DNA of 64,000 nt, from the NCBI GenBank assembly GCA_022823145.1, contig JAJDXS010000058.1:1-64000 (forward strand), written 5' to 3'. Position numbers and translations under genes: made by a program. Position 1 is the stretch's first letter, and every line of letters starts with the position of its first letter. Source of the stretch: Gemmatimonadota bacterium (lineage in GTDB: Bacteria; Gemmatimonadota; Gemmatimonadetes; Longimicrobiales; Gaopeijiaceae). Of this stretch, positions 63,096 to 64,000 are shown in pieces. The notes under the pieces were generated by a model. It did no database searches and was not told where the DNA came from. It worked only from the letters and a program-made list of their open reading frames with translations.

Positions 63096-64000
63096 CTACC
63101 TCGCTCTCCGAATCACGGGCAGCACGATGTGCGACGCCCTCTCACCCCCATGGTACACGCGCTGCGTGGCCACCACCGCCTGGTCCCTCGTGACCATCGC
63201 CACGTTGTCGGCCCCCGTGTTGAGGTTGGGGAGGTAGTACGAGTACCAGCTCGACGAGATCTCGATGCCGATGCGGTGGCCCTCCCGGAAGAGGTTCCCG
63301 GTGCCGCGCCAGAACCGGATCGTGTACTCGTAGATCTCGCCGGGCTCGATCGTGCTGAGCTGCGCGCCGTTGAAGCGCCCCTCGTCGTCGGGGTCGCGGT
63401 TGCGAGCCCGCATGACGCCCTCGGTCAGCAGCGCCGAATGGCCGTCGGGGTGCACGTCGACGAGGCGCACGAACCAGTCGGTGTCGCGGGCCGAGGTCGA
63501 AGCGTACAGTTTGGCCTCGATCGGGCCGGTGACTTCGACCGCCTCTGCAAGCGGTGGCGTGCGGTAGACCAGGACCTCGTCGCCCGACGCCGAGACGCGG
63601 GTGTCCAGCGCCCCGTCGATGTGCCCGTTCGTGTTGGGCCAGCTGTCGAAGGGAGTGCGGGTGGGGTTCAGCGGGTCGTAGACGTAGGTGTCGTGGCCCT
63701 CGGTCACGGGGGGTGTGGTCGTGAGCAGGCCGTCGCCGTTCAGGGAGTTGGCTCCGGACTGGGAGCTGAGGTAGAAGCGGGTCCACTCGGTCCCCGGCAG
63801 GGGCCAGTCGTCCTCTGCATACCACCTGTTTTCGCCCATGACGAAGACATGGACCGGCGGGTCGTCCTCAACCCCGTTGTCGATGCCCTTCAGGAAGTGG
63901 TCGAACCAGCGCATCACGTACCCGTCGATGTCGATCACCGCGCCGGGGCCGTAATCGATTCCACCGAGATGGCGGGTGTTGATCCCGTGCGTCCACGGTC
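63096..64000 (-). CDS. S15/CocE family hydrolase (copy B), cut by the window edge
   Basis: The C-terminal 301 codons of a second S15/CocE hydrolase; the 5' end lies beyond base 64000. It matches copy A almost residue for residue in GENRWYAEDDWPLP, LLTT..AEGHDTYVYDPLNPTR, NGHIDGALDTR, TGPIEAKLYASTSARDTDWF and RIGIEISSSWYSYYLPNLN, and retains the catalytic-His segment (PWTHGINTR). The pair is a tandem duplication with later divergence. At its stop a SusD-like fragment begins in the same frame. Confidence 0.93.
   Translation of the reverse strand, partial: PWTHGINTRHLGGIDYGPGAVIDIDGYVMRWFDHFLKGIDNGVEDDPPVHVFVMGENRWYAEDDWPLPGTEWTRFYLSSQSGANSLNGDGLLTTTPPVTEGHDTYVYDPLNPTRTPFDSWPNTNGHIDGALDTRVSASGDEVLVYRTPPLAEAVEVTGPIEAKLYASTSARDTDWFVRLVDVHPDGHSALLTEGVMRARNRDPDDEGRFNGAQLSTIEPGEIYEYTIRFWRGTGNLFREGHRIGIEISSSWYSYYLPNLNTGADNVAMVTRDQAVVATQRVYHGGERASHIVLPVIRRAR

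Overview
The window is about 64 kb of high-GC bacterial chromosome with dense, often overlapping genes. I found no rRNA, tRNA or CRISPR array. The gene content suggests a Gemmatimonadota-like bacterium, possibly one of its marine or host-associated lineages: six secreted 6-bladed beta-propeller proteins sharing a GEGPGEF-type signature, a BlaI/M56 pair, tricorn-type, M16, M28 and S15 peptidases, a SusD-like gene remnant, a TRAP transporter, and small toxin-antitoxin and AAA+ accessory genes. The phylum is an inference from gene content, not from a marker gene.

Layout. 0.4-3.4 kb: a minus-strand BlaI/M56 module flanked by two paralogous secreted proteins, with BlaI-type dyads before two of the genes. 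4.2-10 kb: TRAP transporter (DctM, DctQ, DctP), an SDR dehydrogenase and catalase-peroxidase KatG. 10.1-13.6 kb: a zinc-ribbon-like ORF, a structured noncoding stretch ending in a strong terminator, then an ABC exporter coupled to a DUF1854 protein. 13.7-17.4 kb: a sensor kinase fused to a response regulator with its own DNA-binding domain, and a secreted FGE-type protein. 17.7-23.2 kb: a 1445-residue CnaB-like repeat protein without a signal peptide, divergent from a tyrosine recombinase 75 bp away. 23.4-25 kb: a decayed M28 peptidase.

25-44 kb is an accessory region: OLD-like ATPase, two DUF4143 AAA+ ATPases, orphan HigA-type antitoxins (one beside a vestige of its toxin), four propeller proteins, a beta-barrel, an AlbA_2/Schlafen-like protein, a PD-(D/E)xK nuclease and a divergent protein resembling pPIWI-associated nucleases. 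44-64 kb is rich in exported proteins: a choice-of-anchor-B/FG-GAP protein, a decayed methyltransferase, a Tat-type aldo/keto reductase, HicAB, two M16 peptidases, a tricorn protease and two S15/CocE hydrolases with a SusD scrap between them.

Two unexplained repeat systems stand out between the genes. (i) A 42-bp element made of two 21-bp dyads (TGT near the left end, TTACAT at the right) occurs five times: before dctP, before the M28 pseudogene, before a small operon at 38.8 kb, before the choice-of-anchor-B gene, and once between convergent genes. (ii) Arrays with a strict 23-bp period and a CTGYTAYT core precede a DUF4143 ATPase gene and an orphan HigA gene. The exported peptidases, propellers and transporters fit a life of degrading and taking up peptides and organic acids. 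The decayed genes suggest ongoing gene loss.
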